64,000 bases of DNA, taken from JBBSDP01 sp038240605. GTDB lineage: Bacteria; Planctomycetota; Phycisphaerae; Tepidisphaerales; Tepidisphaeraceae. A program made the position numbers and the translations under genes. Shown here piece after piece: positions 53,474 through 62,017 of this stretch. The notes beneath the pieces are model-generated. The model had not been told where the DNA came from. It saw nothing but the letters and a program-made list of their open reading frames with translations, and made no database searches. Position 1 is the stretch's first letter; each line of letters begins with the position of its first letter. The stretch is taken from contig JBBSDP010000011.1 in assembly GCA_038240605.1 (NCBI GenBank), positions 43,184-107,183 of the forward strand. The letters run 5' to 3'.

Positions 53474-53998
53474 TCAGTGCGATGTCGATCGCGCCCAGCT
53501 TTTCCGATCGAACATCAGGAAGTTCATGATCATCGGCACTTCCAGGAACAGCAGGATCACGAACCGAGCCATCCCCTTCGTGTACTTGCGGTTGAATTCC
53601 GCCATGTCATGTTCGATGTGGAACTTCTTGTGGCTCCAATTCTGAAGCTGGTAGGCCACCGGGATCATGATCGCGTACGCCCAGATCGGCAGCGTCGGGA
53701 TTTCCAGCACCGCCGACACGAGGAGACCCACCAGCCCCGCCGTCACCACCAGAACGCGGAACGGCAGGCAGATCGATAGCGACAGCAGGTATGCGATCCC
53801 CAGTCCGACCGGCGCCCAGGGGCTGCCCGTGAGCCGCAAGACGATCCCGTAGACCGCGTACCAGATGATGAACAGCGCCGCCAGGTGCAGCACGTTAATC
53901 CCCAGTTGCGAGTGCCGGCACAGGTGCCGCGCATACAACTCGCGGAAATCAACACGCAGCAGGCTGAACGGCTGCGACGGGATTGCCTGAACTTCCAT
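53474..53998 (-). CDS. Small polytopic membrane protein (possibly DUF962/Mpo1-like)
   Basis: 174 residues from ATG 53998, with GGGAGG seven bases upstream. Four hydrophobic helices. 'LYARHLCRHSQLGINVLHLAAL' has the Y-x3-H-x(6-7)-N-x3-H spacing seen in DUF962/Mpo1-type proteins, and 'QNWSHKKFHIEHDMAEFN' adds a second His cluster; Mpo1 is an iron-dependent dioxygenase for 2-hydroxy fatty acids. The match is by motif only and may be fortuitous. The start lies inside the aminotransferase 3' end (50-bp overlap), making it the last gene of the five-gene leftward operon. Confidence 0.6.
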   Translation of the reverse strand: MEVQAIPSQPFSLLRVDFRELYARHLCRHSQLGINVLHLAALFIIWYAVYGIVLRLTGSPWAPVGLGIAYLLSLSICLPFRVLVVTAGLVGLLVSAVLEIPTLPIWAYAIMIPVAYQLQNWSHKKFHIEHDMAEFNRKYTKGMARFVILLFLEVPMIMNFLMFDRKSWARSTSH

Positions 53999-56129
53999 AG
54001 GAGGACCTCCCAAAGAACGCGGACCTGACCACCCGGAAGGCCGCGGCGGCCAGCAACAAAACGAACGGCCGGTTCAACACATCAACGATTGTCGCGCACG
54101 CCTCGCGAATCACCGCCGGATCGCTCGATAGCGACGGCGTGATCTTCAACACGTTCGGCTCGTACTGACAAAACCCCGCGAGCACCGGCATCCCGCGTGA
54201 ATGTCGCAACATCCCCAGCACGTAAAACAGATAGAGCCGATTGCGAAGCCAGCGCTGCGGCCAGCGCCGCGCATCCAGCTCGATCCCGATCAGCAGCCCA
54301 AACACCCGCACCGCGCGCACGGCCCGGTTCGATCCTACTCCCGCTTTCAATAGCCGCTCAACCAGCTCCCCCGACTCGGCGACGCGCGCCTCCAGGCCCA
54401 GCGCCGCCGCTCGCGACAGCACGTTCAGCACCGTCTTGTACCCGTATTCATACCCATAGCGCGCCTGGAACTGCGCGGGGAGATCCGAGCCCGCCCGCGC
54501 GAGCTGTGCCGCCAGGCCCGCCGAATACATCACCAGCGCGAACGGGAACATCATGTCCGAGACGCCCTTGCCGACGACCAGCAGGTCCGGCGAGATCCCC
54601 ATCGCCACCGACCGCGCGAACGGGCCGGTGCGATACATCCCCGTCTGCACTTCGTCCACCAGCAGCAGGTATCCCCAGCGCGCTCGCCCCGCCGCCAGGT
54701 GCCGCGCCACCGCCTCCGGCACCGCCCGCACGCCCCCCACGCCCTGCACCAGCTCGAGCTGAACCACCGCCACGGGCGCCTCCGCCAGCAATCGATCGAT
54801 CCGCGCCAGGGCGTCCGGCGCGAACGGGTCGACGTAGACAACGTCGTCATACAGCGGCGCGATGTGCTGCTTGTACGACGGCTTGGCCGTTCCGGTCAGT
54901 GCGAACAGCGTCTTGCCGCCGAACCCCGATGCCAGAGCCAGCACGCGCCGTCGTGGCGATTGCGCCACCAGCGCCATCTTCAGCGCGTTCTCCACCGCCG
55001 TCGCGCCGCTGACGGCGGGTACGCAATGCTCCAGCCCGCTCAACTCCCGCAGCCGTGCCGTGACCTGCTCTACGACCTCGCCCCCGTTCCCCAGCGACTC
55101 GATCTCGCGCGCATATCCCGGCGGGTTGTGGCCGCGCACACTGCACGCAACACCGCTGACGCCGTCGTACACGCGCCGGCCCCCCTCGGCGAACACGAAA
55201 TCCCCCGCCGCCCGCACCTCCGCCTTCTCAAATCCCGACGCCCGAATGGCCTTAAAGAGCGACGCGCTATAGAGCCGTCGGAAGAGCGCCGCGCGATATG
55301 GCAGATCGGTTTCGATCGCCCTCAGATTCTGCTCGACCGATTCGAAAAACGCCGGATCATTCGACGAAAGACACGACATGAAGTGCAGTGAGCAAATCGT
55401 GTTCGGCTGATACGTCGTGGAGTGAAACGTCGTCTTACCCTTGCGGTTCCAGTGCTCGTACAACTCCCGGCGCGCCGCGAACGCGCCGAAGGCGAGGTCT
55501 CGGTTCGCGAACGAATCATCGAAGACGACGATGTCGGGCGACACCTTCGTCACCGCCCCGCCGCGACCGTCGCGAATGGCCGCAAGACTTTGCCTCGAGA
55601 CGGCGGTGATCCATAGCGGCCGCCTTCCCGTCGACCCCGGTTGAAACAAGGATTGGATCTCCTCCGCCGCCGACTCAAAATCACCCACGGACTTTTCGCC
55701 CACGATCAGCGCTATGAACCCAAACTCAGCATCCTTCGGCGCGGCCGCGGCGACCGACTCCACTACCGTCAGCCCCGGCAGAAATTCGATCAGCTCCCCG
55801 TTCGCGCCAGGCGCCGAGGCGAACGGACCGAGGCGGCTCTCAGGGTCGATGATCAACCCGTGGGTCGAGCGCCCTTCGACGTCAGCGGCATATCGCGCTA
55901 GCTTGATCGCGCCGCCCAGCGCTTCGTCGAAGCCGTTGGCCAGATAGGTCTGAAATTCGTGCGGCCCGCCGTCGCTCCCGCGCTCCTCCCACGTCATCTG
56001 CGCGTATTGCTCCAGGCAGTAACAGACCTGCGTGACGTGCGGGTTGACGTAGAGCCGGAACAGGTTCGGCATCTGCTCCCGGATCATCCGGGCGAAGGTC
56101 TCATTGATGGTGGGCGACGACGGCGTCAT
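53949..56129 (-). CDS. Double-length class III aminotransferase-like protein
   Basis: 726 residues, almost twice the normal 420-450. Residues about 320-690 are a recognisable class III PLP aminotransferase: 'GVSGVACSVRGHNPPGYA', 'AVSGATAVENALKMAL', 'LLLVDEVQTGMYRTG' (PLP Asp) and Lys in 'VVGKGVSDMMFPF'. Residues 1-310 show only traces of the same fold: a 'DIVVFDDSFANRDLAFGAFAA' segment where the PLP Lys site should be, without a Lys, and 'FHSTTYQPNTICSL' like the following loop. So the N-half looks like a degenerate second copy. Second last gene of the operon, 6 bp after the FAD-oxidase gene. Confidence 0.82.
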   Translation of the reverse strand: MTPSSPTINETFARMIREQMPNLFRLYVNPHVTQVCYCLEQYAQMTWEERGSDGGPHEFQTYLANGFDEALGGAIKLARYAADVEGRSTHGLIIDPESRLGPFASAPGANGELIEFLPGLTVVESVAAAAPKDAEFGFIALIVGEKSVGDFESAAEEIQSLFQPGSTGRRPLWITAVSRQSLAAIRDGRGGAVTKVSPDIVVFDDSFANRDLAFGAFAARRELYEHWNRKGKTTFHSTTYQPNTICSLHFMSCLSSNDPAFFESVEQNLRAIETDLPYRAALFRRLYSASLFKAIRASGFEKAEVRAAGDFVFAEGGRRVYDGVSGVACSVRGHNPPGYAREIESLGNGGEVVEQVTARLRELSGLEHCVPAVSGATAVENALKMALVAQSPRRRVLALASGFGGKTLFALTGTAKPSYKQHIAPLYDDVVYVDPFAPDALARIDRLLAEAPVAVVQLELVQGVGGVRAVPEAVARHLAAGRARWGYLLLVDEVQTGMYRTGPFARSVAMGISPDLLVVGKGVSDMMFPFALVMYSAGLAAQLARAGSDLPAQFQARYGYEYGYKTVLNVLSRAAALGLEARVAESGELVERLLKAGVGSNRAVRAVRVFGLLIGIELDARRWPQRWLRNRLYLFYVLGMLRHSRGMPVLAGFCQYEPNVLKITPSLSSDPAVIREACATIVDVLNRPFVLLLAAAAFRVVRSAFFGRSSYGSSGNPVAAVQPAAC

Positions 56130-56135
56130 ACGTTC

Positions 56136-58175
56136 TCACATGCTCTGCTTGCCCGGGTTGGCGCGAATGACCGCAAACGTTCGCTTCAAATAACCCTCCA
56201 CCGCTCCCCGGTTCTTGCGTACCGTGAACATGTCGCACGACACGCAGTCGCTGTCGCGAAACTCCGAATGCGGCAGCCCATCCCGGCGGATGTACCGAAG
56301 CTGAATCTTTCGCACGGGCAGCGATCGGTGGTCCTTCCAGAACTGGAGGAACTCATCGGGCGTGAAGAACAGCTCCACGTGCCACGCCAGCCGTCGCGTC
56401 AATGTGTGCATGAGCCAGGCCGTTACCCGGTTTTCCTCCAGCCGGTCCCAGAGCCGGCCGAGGCTGTCGCGCGGCACTTCCAGCACCGGAGAACTCGCGT
56501 CGCCGGCATCGTTGTAATACTGATAGAGCGTCGCCGCACTGCCCGATGCATTGGCCTTGCGCACCTCCACGTTCGCCGCCCGCTCATCGCGCAGCGCATC
56601 GAGCAACAACGGGCCGTCCGGATCCTCCAGCGTCTGTTCGCGCACGTAGTAGCGCGACGCCGGCTTCACCCGCATGCGCAGACGCAACAGCAGCACGTCG
56701 CTCGAGAGGTTGTAAACGTGCTCGCGGAATTCAGGCGCCTCACGCCGAGCGGCGATGATCCGGTCGGCGTGCGGGTCGTAGAAGACCGCCCGGGTGAACG
56801 TGTCGGCGACGCAGGAATAATCCGCCGCCGATCCGTGAATGGGGACGAAGAAAGCGGTGCCGAGCGTGACGTACGAATAATTCGGGATGACGTACAGGTC
56901 CTGCCGATCGGGTGCATGACAGTTTCGGCGGCGAACCTCCTCCCCCCTCTCCCAGTACTCTGGGAGAGGGTTGGGGTGAGGGCAGTTCCCTCGGAGGCCG
57001 GGGCGAAAACCCTCACCCCCGCCCTCTCCCGGCGTACCGGGAGAGGGAGAATCAATTTGGGGCACCGAATCTGTCACGCGCTCCTGCCGATCCGCGGAGA
57101 GGAAGTCGCGCGCCCGGCGGATCGTCGTCCCGCAATCCGCTCCCACCAGATCAGGGGCATAGCGCCGGATGCGATTCAGTTTCACGGTGGAGACGATCGT
57201 CCGTCCCGGATACCGATGCCCGAAATGGTTGACCCCATTGTTGTATCCGACCACTTTCACGTACGGCACGTTGTACGGGTTATAGAGCGCGAGCAATTCG
57301 CCGAACGATGCGGGCCGCAAAGTGCCCACGTTCCAGCTTCGCAGCAATGCGTTCTTGCGCGCCATTCGTTCCAGGACGAACGCCGCCAGCAGGCCAACGC
57401 CGGTCAGCGCCAGCGCAGCGCAGACGATTTGCAGCAACAGGTGGAAAAACGTGGCGGGCGGGTGTTCCGCCAGCCGTTCCCGCCACGCCCGATTTTCCCC
57501 CAGCATGACCAGGCACCGCACGCGCCGCCGAGAACCCGATGCGGGCGATTGCGTTTCGCCGTCGGCCCACGGCCGACGGATCTCCCGATCGATCGCCGCA
57601 AAAAGTTCCGACCCCTCCAGGCAGCACCCGCGCAATCGACGCGAGACCAGCGGATACAGGAAGCCGAGCCTGCGAAGCGATGCCGTCGTTCGCGATTCGG
57701 GACTGAGCACGCACCCGGTCTCGAAGAGGACGATCGGCATCGTCGTGGCGTCGTCCGTTCCACCCTGAACGTCGCCCAGCATCTGTAGGACGTCGCTAAT
57801 CCCGCTGCCGAACCGGTATTCTGTGACGACAATCACTCGCCGCGCCGCAAGTCGCTGGGCCGTCCCGATCCAGCGCTGCGCCACGGCCGCAACCTCTGGC
57901 GAAAACGTCGGCGGCAGGAACAGCACCAGCGATGCAATCTGTCCCTGCATTGTCGGCGATGACTGTGGCGACCCGCGCGAGTCATCGATGAACCGCACCG
58001 CGCCCCCTCCATCGCGCGCCGTGGCCGCCTTTGCTACCGAGTGGATGGAGTAGTCCGAGGCCACCCCGTCCCCCAGCCCCACGACCAGCACCGCTTCCGC
58101 GGCGTCGGTCGCTCCAGCGCGGCCTGCTTCCACGGCTGTCGTTTCAGGCGCCGTAAGTAAAGAGAGGCTGGCCAT
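56136..58175 (-). CDS. FAD-linked (PCMH-type) oxidase-like protein with inserted palindromic element
   Basis: 679 residues. Residues about 20-245 are of unknown type with a hydrophobic segment near residue 250 ('LLLQIVCAALALTGVGLLAAFVL'). Residues about 285-680 resemble FAD-linked oxidases: 'VVGYNNGVNHFGHRYPG', 'VSTVKLNRIRRYAPD', 'LYVIPNYSYVTLGTAFFVPIHGSA' and C-terminal 'FYDPHADRIIAARR'. Between 'FLSADRQER' and 'CHAPDRQDLYVIPN' lies an in-frame insert of about 45 residues ('SPSPGTPGEGGGEG' and 'PHPNPLPEYWERGEE') that is a translated palindromic repeat (56945-57047). Its start overlaps the PSD stop by 32 bp. Substrate unknown. Confidence 0.75.
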   Translation of the reverse strand: MASLSLLTAPETTAVEAGRAGATDAAEAVLVVGLGDGVASDYSIHSVAKAATARDGGGAVRFIDDSRGSPQSSPTMQGQIASLVLFLPPTFSPEVAAVAQRWIGTAQRLAARRVIVVTEYRFGSGISDVLQMLGDVQGGTDDATTMPIVLFETGCVLSPESRTTASLRRLGFLYPLVSRRLRGCCLEGSELFAAIDREIRRPWADGETQSPASGSRRRVRCLVMLGENRAWRERLAEHPPATFFHLLLQIVCAALALTGVGLLAAFVLERMARKNALLRSWNVGTLRPASFGELLALYNPYNVPYVKVVGYNNGVNHFGHRYPGRTIVSTVKLNRIRRYAPDLVGADCGTTIRRARDFLSADRQERVTDSVPQIDSPSPGTPGEGGGEGFRPGLRGNCPHPNPLPEYWERGEEVRRRNCHAPDRQDLYVIPNYSYVTLGTAFFVPIHGSAADYSCVADTFTRAVFYDPHADRIIAARREAPEFREHVYNLSSDVLLLRLRMRVKPASRYYVREQTLEDPDGPLLLDALRDERAANVEVRKANASGSAATLYQYYNDAGDASSPVLEVPRDSLGRLWDRLEENRVTAWLMHTLTRRLAWHVELFFTPDEFLQFWKDHRSLPVRKIQLRYIRRDGLPHSEFRDSDCVSCDMFTVRKNRGAVEGYLKRTFAVIRANPGKQSM
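56945..57047. mobile_element. Three-stem palindromic element inserted in a coding sequence
   Basis: Stem A: CCCTCTCCCAG (56945-56955) / CTGGGAGAGGG (56960-56970), loop TACT. Stem B: CCCTCTCCCGG (57022-57032) / CCGGGAGAGGG (57037-57047), loop CGTA. They are joined by a third helix GGGGTGAGGG (56973-56982) / CCCTCACCCC (57010-57019). All three are perfect. Leftward translation reads straight through in the oxidase frame. From general familiarity, this unit is widespread between planctomycete genes; inside a gene it behaves like the palindromic elements of Rickettsia. Confidence 0.85.
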
Positions 58176-59034
58176 ATTTCACCTTCTCGTTGGGCGACAC
58201 TTCATCCGTGATGTCGTCGGCCGGCGGGGTGATCAGCACCACCGTCGAACCCAGCTCGAACGTCCCCACCCACTGCCCGCGCTCCACCGACACCGGCGGC
58301 GAAAAAACCTCCGCCGCCGCCACGCGCTTCTTCGGCCGGAAGTGCGGCGCCAGCGGAAGCCGGATGTTCCCCACGCCCCACCCCGCCACCATCACCAGCA
58401 GGCACGGGCCCAGCCGGGTCGAGAATCGCAGGATCATCCGCTCGTTGAGCGTGTAGACCGGATAGGCCGACGTCTGGAACGGCGGGTGCACCAGCAGCCG
58501 TGCGCCGGGAACATGAATCGCTTTCTCCAGCAACCCGTCCTGCGGACTGAAGACGCGATGACAGTCGATCGGCGACAGAAACACGATCGCGAACCGCCCC
58601 TGCTCGAAGGGGCGCGGATCCGTCCGCGGCAAGAGCGATTCCAGGCTGTACTCGATCCCCTTGAGTGTCAGCAGCCGTCCCTGCTCCACCCGCCCCACAT
58701 CCTGCACCGTCCCGTCCGATGGACACAGAAACTGGCGAGTTCCCTGCGGGATCGGACGGAACTGCGGCTTGATCCCGCGCGTGAAGAGCGCATTCAGCGA
58801 CGGATACTCGGCCAGCGGCTTCTCCGCTTCCCCTTCGTTCAACCCCGGCGGATATTTTTTCGTGAAGATGCCCCGGTAGAGCGAAGGCCGCAGCCGGCGC
58901 GCGGGAATGCGCAGGCGCGAGAGGCGGATCCCCAGCGCCGCCACCAGCAGCTTGGGGAGGCTGCCATGGATCTGCTTCGCCTGGCGGAACTGCTCCCGCC
59001 GGATCCGCCGCGAATTTCGTTTCACCTTGATCAT
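58144..59034 (-). CDS. Phosphatidylserine decarboxylase (pyruvoyl enzyme)
   Basis: 296 residues. The self-cleavage motif appears as 'FELGSTVVL' (LGST) at about residue 262, where the Ser becomes the pyruvoyl group. 'FLSPIDCHRVFSP' with Asp and His of the charge relay, 'CPSDGTVQDVG' and 'GWGVGNIRL' match the family. PSD decarboxylates phosphatidylserine to phosphatidylethanolamine at the inner membrane. No PssA is near; instead the gene is 27 bp after a GMC oxidoreductase and overlaps an FAD-oxidase gene, so it may act on a special amino-acid lipid or precursor. Confidence 0.93.
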   Translation of the reverse strand: MIKVKRNSRRIRREQFRQAKQIHGSLPKLLVAALGIRLSRLRIPARRLRPSLYRGIFTKKYPPGLNEGEAEKPLAEYPSLNALFTRGIKPQFRPIPQGTRQFLCPSDGTVQDVGRVEQGRLLTLKGIEYSLESLLPRTDPRPFEQGRFAIVFLSPIDCHRVFSPQDGLLEKAIHVPGARLLVHPPFQTSAYPVYTLNERMILRFSTRLGPCLLVMVAGWGVGNIRLPLAPHFRPKKRVAAAEVFSPPVSVERGQWVGTFELGSTVVLITPPADDITDEVSPNEKVKYGQPLFTYGA

Positions 59035-59061
59035 GAGCGGAATTGGATGCAGGTTCGAGAA

Positions 59062-60594
59062 TCAGGCCTCAGCGGCGACCACCCCCGCGACGCGCAGGGC
59101 GTTGGCGATGATCGTCAGCGCCGGGCCCACGCCCAGCGACGTCGGAAAGAAACTCCCGTCGACGACAAAGACATTCGGATGCCCGAACACCCGGCAATCC
59201 CGCCACAGGACCGCTTCGCGCGGGTCGGTGCCGAATCGCAGCGTCCCGCACTGGTGGGCCACGTGCTCCTCCGATGCAAATCCGCTGTTCAGGCAGAGCA
59301 TCGCCCCCGCGCGATACAGGATCCGCGACATCAATTCCCGGAGCGTCTTCCCCCGTTCCAGGTCATACGCGCCAAAGCGATGGGCGATGCGCGGCCGGCC
59401 ATCCGCGCCCCACGACACGGCGTTCGACGGATCCGGCAAATCTTCGATGATGCCGACCAGCGGCAGGATGCGCCGCCGCAGGAACTGAATCAGCCAGCGC
59501 GGCAGAAAAGCCGGCGCCGATTTCGCCGCCAGCAGCGGCCCCGGCACCGGCAGCGACTGCACCAGCCCCAGCTTGTGCGCATAGGCCGGCGTCCCAAAGT
59601 AATAATCCGCGAACCCCACCTGCTTCACGAAATTCGAATCCGCCTCCGTCCGCCCGCGAAACATCCCCGCCACGATCGGCGAAAGATGAACCATGTAATT
59701 CCGCCCGATCAGCGGCGCGTTCGCCCCCGACTTCAGCAACACCAAAGGCGAACCCAGCGCCCCCGCCGCCAGCACATATCGGCTTCCCCGGTAAACCGTC
59801 CGCGCCCCGCTCCCCCGATCCACCGCTTCGACACCCTGCGCTTCCCCCCTCCCATCCAGCAGCAGTCGCTCCACTTCGGCGTTCGTCACCACCCGCAACG
59901 GCAACCCGTCGGCCACCGCCTGATCCAGCAACTGCGCGGAGGATTTGCGCGCCCCGGTCGGGCAGATGTAACCGGCGCACACGTTGCACTGAATGCAGCG
60001 CGACGAATCGATCGCCAGCGGAAGCCGGAACGGACGCAGCCCCTCGGCGCGATTCCCGTCGATCAGCCGTCGATTCATCGGATGCAGCGGCAACGGCCCG
60101 GCCGTCGTCACATGACGCGGACGGTGCAGCGGACCAAAGTCCGCGTCGGCGTCGTCCGCGCAGCCGCACACCCCGAAAAGCCGTTCGGCTTCGGTGTAGT
60201 GCGCCTCCAGCTCGTCGTATTGAACCGGCCAGTCCCAGATCGCCCGCGGAATACGGCTCCCGTAATGCCGCCCCGGCTGAAAATCATCCCGGCTCGGCCG
60301 CAATAGTGCCGCCCCGTACAAGCTCGTCCCCCCACCCAGCACGCCCCCCATGTAAAGCCGTTTGCTCGCCCCGTTCACCTCGACATCGCGGTCATCGTAC
60401 GGCTTTTTCTCAATCAGCATCGCCCGTTCATCATGCCCCTGGGCATCGATGCCCGGCCCGCCGGATCGTTCCGCCCCATACCGTTTCCCGCGCTCCAGCA
60501 GGATCACCGACTTGCCCGCCCTGGCACAGGCATACGCCAGCGTAGCGCCCCCCGCGCCGCTGCCAATGACGATCACATCACCATCATGCGCCAT
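59062..60594 (-). CDS. GMC-family oxidoreductase with Cys cluster
   Basis: 510 residues from ATG 60594. FAD-binding GxGxxG in 'IVIGSGAGGATLAYACARAG', 'YMGGVLGGGTSLYGAAL' is the GMC signature 1-like segment, and the C-terminus has 'GHPNVFVVDGSFFPTSLGVGPALTIIANALR' pattern with the usual GMC_oxred_C features. Mid-protein there is 'CIQCNVCAGYICPTGA', four Cys in C-x2-C-x2-C-x4-C order, like a ferredoxin site. GMC enzymes oxidise alcohols or sterol-like lipids. First gene of the leftward operon; no signal peptide. Confidence 0.9.
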   Translation of the reverse strand: MAHDGDVIVIGSGAGGATLAYACARAGKSVILLERGKRYGAERSGGPGIDAQGHDERAMLIEKKPYDDRDVEVNGASKRLYMGGVLGGGTSLYGAALLRPSRDDFQPGRHYGSRIPRAIWDWPVQYDELEAHYTEAERLFGVCGCADDADADFGPLHRPRHVTTAGPLPLHPMNRRLIDGNRAEGLRPFRLPLAIDSSRCIQCNVCAGYICPTGARKSSAQLLDQAVADGLPLRVVTNAEVERLLLDGRGEAQGVEAVDRGSGARTVYRGSRYVLAAGALGSPLVLLKSGANAPLIGRNYMVHLSPIVAGMFRGRTEADSNFVKQVGFADYYFGTPAYAHKLGLVQSLPVPGPLLAAKSAPAFLPRWLIQFLRRRILPLVGIIEDLPDPSNAVSWGADGRPRIAHRFGAYDLERGKTLRELMSRILYRAGAMLCLNSGFASEEHVAHQCGTLRFGTDPREAVLWRDCRVFGHPNVFVVDGSFFPTSLGVGPALTIIANALRVAGVVAAEA

Positions 60595-60762
60595 CCATGC
60601 TCCGCGGGATTCACCCAACCTGCGCGCACGTTCAGGCAATTACCTTTGATTTACAAGTGCGATACAATCCATTTAACCAAACCTTCACCCGACCTTCGCG
60701 CAGCGACGTGAGGCGACAGCCGTACCATCGATCCGCTGATCAACGAGCCGAGGGAACCTGAC

Positions 60763-61032
60763 ATGACCGACGCAAACGAAATCAGCCCATCCGTCCTGCG
60801 GGCCATCTACCAGATCTCCGGCTTCACCCCCGCCCCCGTCACCGTCGCCCAGATCACCGACGTCATTCCCCTCCCGGCAGATCAGTTCGGACCCATCCTC
60901 CAACACCTCGAGTCCCAGGGCTGGATCCGAACCGACGCCGCCAGCGAATCCCTCCAGCTCACCCCCCAGGGCATCCAACAAGCCAGCACGATTCCGCCGG
61001 TGGCCGAGCCGCCGCTGTTTCAGGATATTTGA
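60763..61032 (+). CDS. Small winged-helix-like protein
   Basis: 89 residues from ATG 60763, 168 bp from the divergent GMC start. The pattern 'VTVAQITDVIPLPADQFGPILQHLESQGWIRTD' followed by 'LQLTPQGIQQA' resembles a winged-helix domain: helix, turn, recognition helix, then a wing ending in 'LTPQG'. It may be a DNA-binding regulator, conceivably of the operon on the other side, but no ligand domain exists. Assignment by pattern only. Confidence 0.6.
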   Translation: MTDANEISPSVLRAIYQISGFTPAPVTVAQITDVIPLPADQFGPILQHLESQGWIRTDAASESLQLTPQGIQQASTIPPVAEPPLFQDI

Positions 61033-61138
61033 GGAATGTCGTTTGGGGATAAAGTTCGTGGGCAACCTGTTGATAAGCGGATTCGGGTCTGTCCCACGAG
61101 TTGTCAAGGTGCATGAAGATGCGTTAGTCTGCACGGTC

Positions 61139-61726
61139 GTGAGCACAAAATATCCAGAACTTGCCGAGTTGATCAAGCAGAAGTCTTTGCGGTGGGGCAT
61201 GTTTATGCTCGCCAGCGGCAAATCATCGAAATATTACATCGATGGCAAACTGACCTCCATGGACCCCGCGGGAGCGGCCTGTATTGCCAGGGCAATCCTC
61301 AGTGAAATCGATGGGATGCCGGTTCACGCGGTAGGAGGCATGGACATGGGTGCCACGCCCATCATGGGTGCCGTCGCCTGTACCAGCCACCATGCCCGGC
61401 GGCCATTGCCAACCTTCATTGTGCGCAAGGACGTTAAGTCGCACGGCACGATGAAGCTGATCGAAGGGCCGATTCCTGAAGCGCCCTGTAACGTCGTCAT
61501 CGTTGATGATGTGGTGACAACCGGCGACTCGATCCTCAAGGCGATTGATGCGGTAACGGCCAAGGGCATCACGGTGCTGTTGGCGATTTCCGTGCTTGAT
61601 CGGAATGCCGGAGCCGCGGAGGCGCTTAAAAAACGTGGCATTCCCTACCAGCCACTCGTCACTCTGCGGGACATCGGAGTAAACGATGGCGAAAGTCGAT
61701 CAAGCAGCCAATTCGGCACTGGCTAA
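61139..61726 (+). CDS. pyrE: Orotate phosphoribosyltransferase-like
   Basis: About 195 residues from GTG 61139; GTG 61109 is also possible and no good ribosome site marks either. 'LRWGMFMLASGKSSKYYIDGKL' is the OPRT N-terminal signature, 'VGGMDMGATPIMGAVA' the substrate loop, 'IVRKDVKSHGT' the Lys/Arg loop, and 'NVVIVDDVVTTGDSI' the PRPP motif. OPRT converts orotate and PRPP to OMP in pyrimidine synthesis. No other pyr gene is nearby. It is lower in GC than the surrounding genes, which may reflect transfer. Confidence 0.88.
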   Translation: MSTKYPELAELIKQKSLRWGMFMLASGKSSKYYIDGKLTSMDPAGAACIARAILSEIDGMPVHAVGGMDMGATPIMGAVACTSHHARRPLPTFIVRKDVKSHGTMKLIEGPIPEAPCNVVIVDDVVTTGDSILKAIDAVTAKGITVLLAISVLDRNAGAAEALKKRGIPYQPLVTLRDIGVNDGESRSSSQFGTG

Positions 61727-61769
61727 CTTCTGCTCGCAAACGGTTCAGCGCCTTCAGCGAAGTGAATAG
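61686..61769 (+). other. Short open frame overlapping the pyrE end
   Basis: 27 codons from ATG 61686 to TAG 61769 ('MAKVDQAANSAL' start). It overlaps the last 41 bp of pyrE. No homology recognised; could be a leader, the stub of a lost gene, or chance. Confidence 0.2.
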
Positions 61770-61934
61770 CCCTCGTGGATTTGTTTTGAAGGCCGCCTTC
61801 GCGCGAGCGAGCATATCCGCAATGATCGTCAGCCCTCATGCTGCGTGACAGTCCGTTGATCGCATTCGTGGCGACGCAGGACGCCGGACGGGCGCGGGCG
61901 TTTTCTCGCTACTGGCTTCTCCACTTTCCCCCCT

Positions 61935-61990
61935 CTGGGATGAATCCAGAATTTCCTTGGCGTCCTGGCGCCTTGGCGGTTCAAATCCGT
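61935..61990. repeat. Short-period intergenic repeat (CCTTGGCG type)
   Basis: Around 61953-61980 the words CCTTGGCGT, CCTGGCGC and CCTTGGCGG follow one another with an 8-9 bp period, ending in TTCAAATC. In reverse complement this is a GCCAAGG-type array. It precedes the secreted-protein gene's ribosome site. Confidence 0.5.
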
Positions 61991-62017
61991 ATTCTCTTTA
62001 TTGAAAGGAGCCACATC

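Noticed and set aside
58342..60306. A 654-codon rightward frame opposite PSD and GMC genes
   Set aside because: Arg/Gln/Pro-rich translation without domains; the leftward genes have catalytic motifs.
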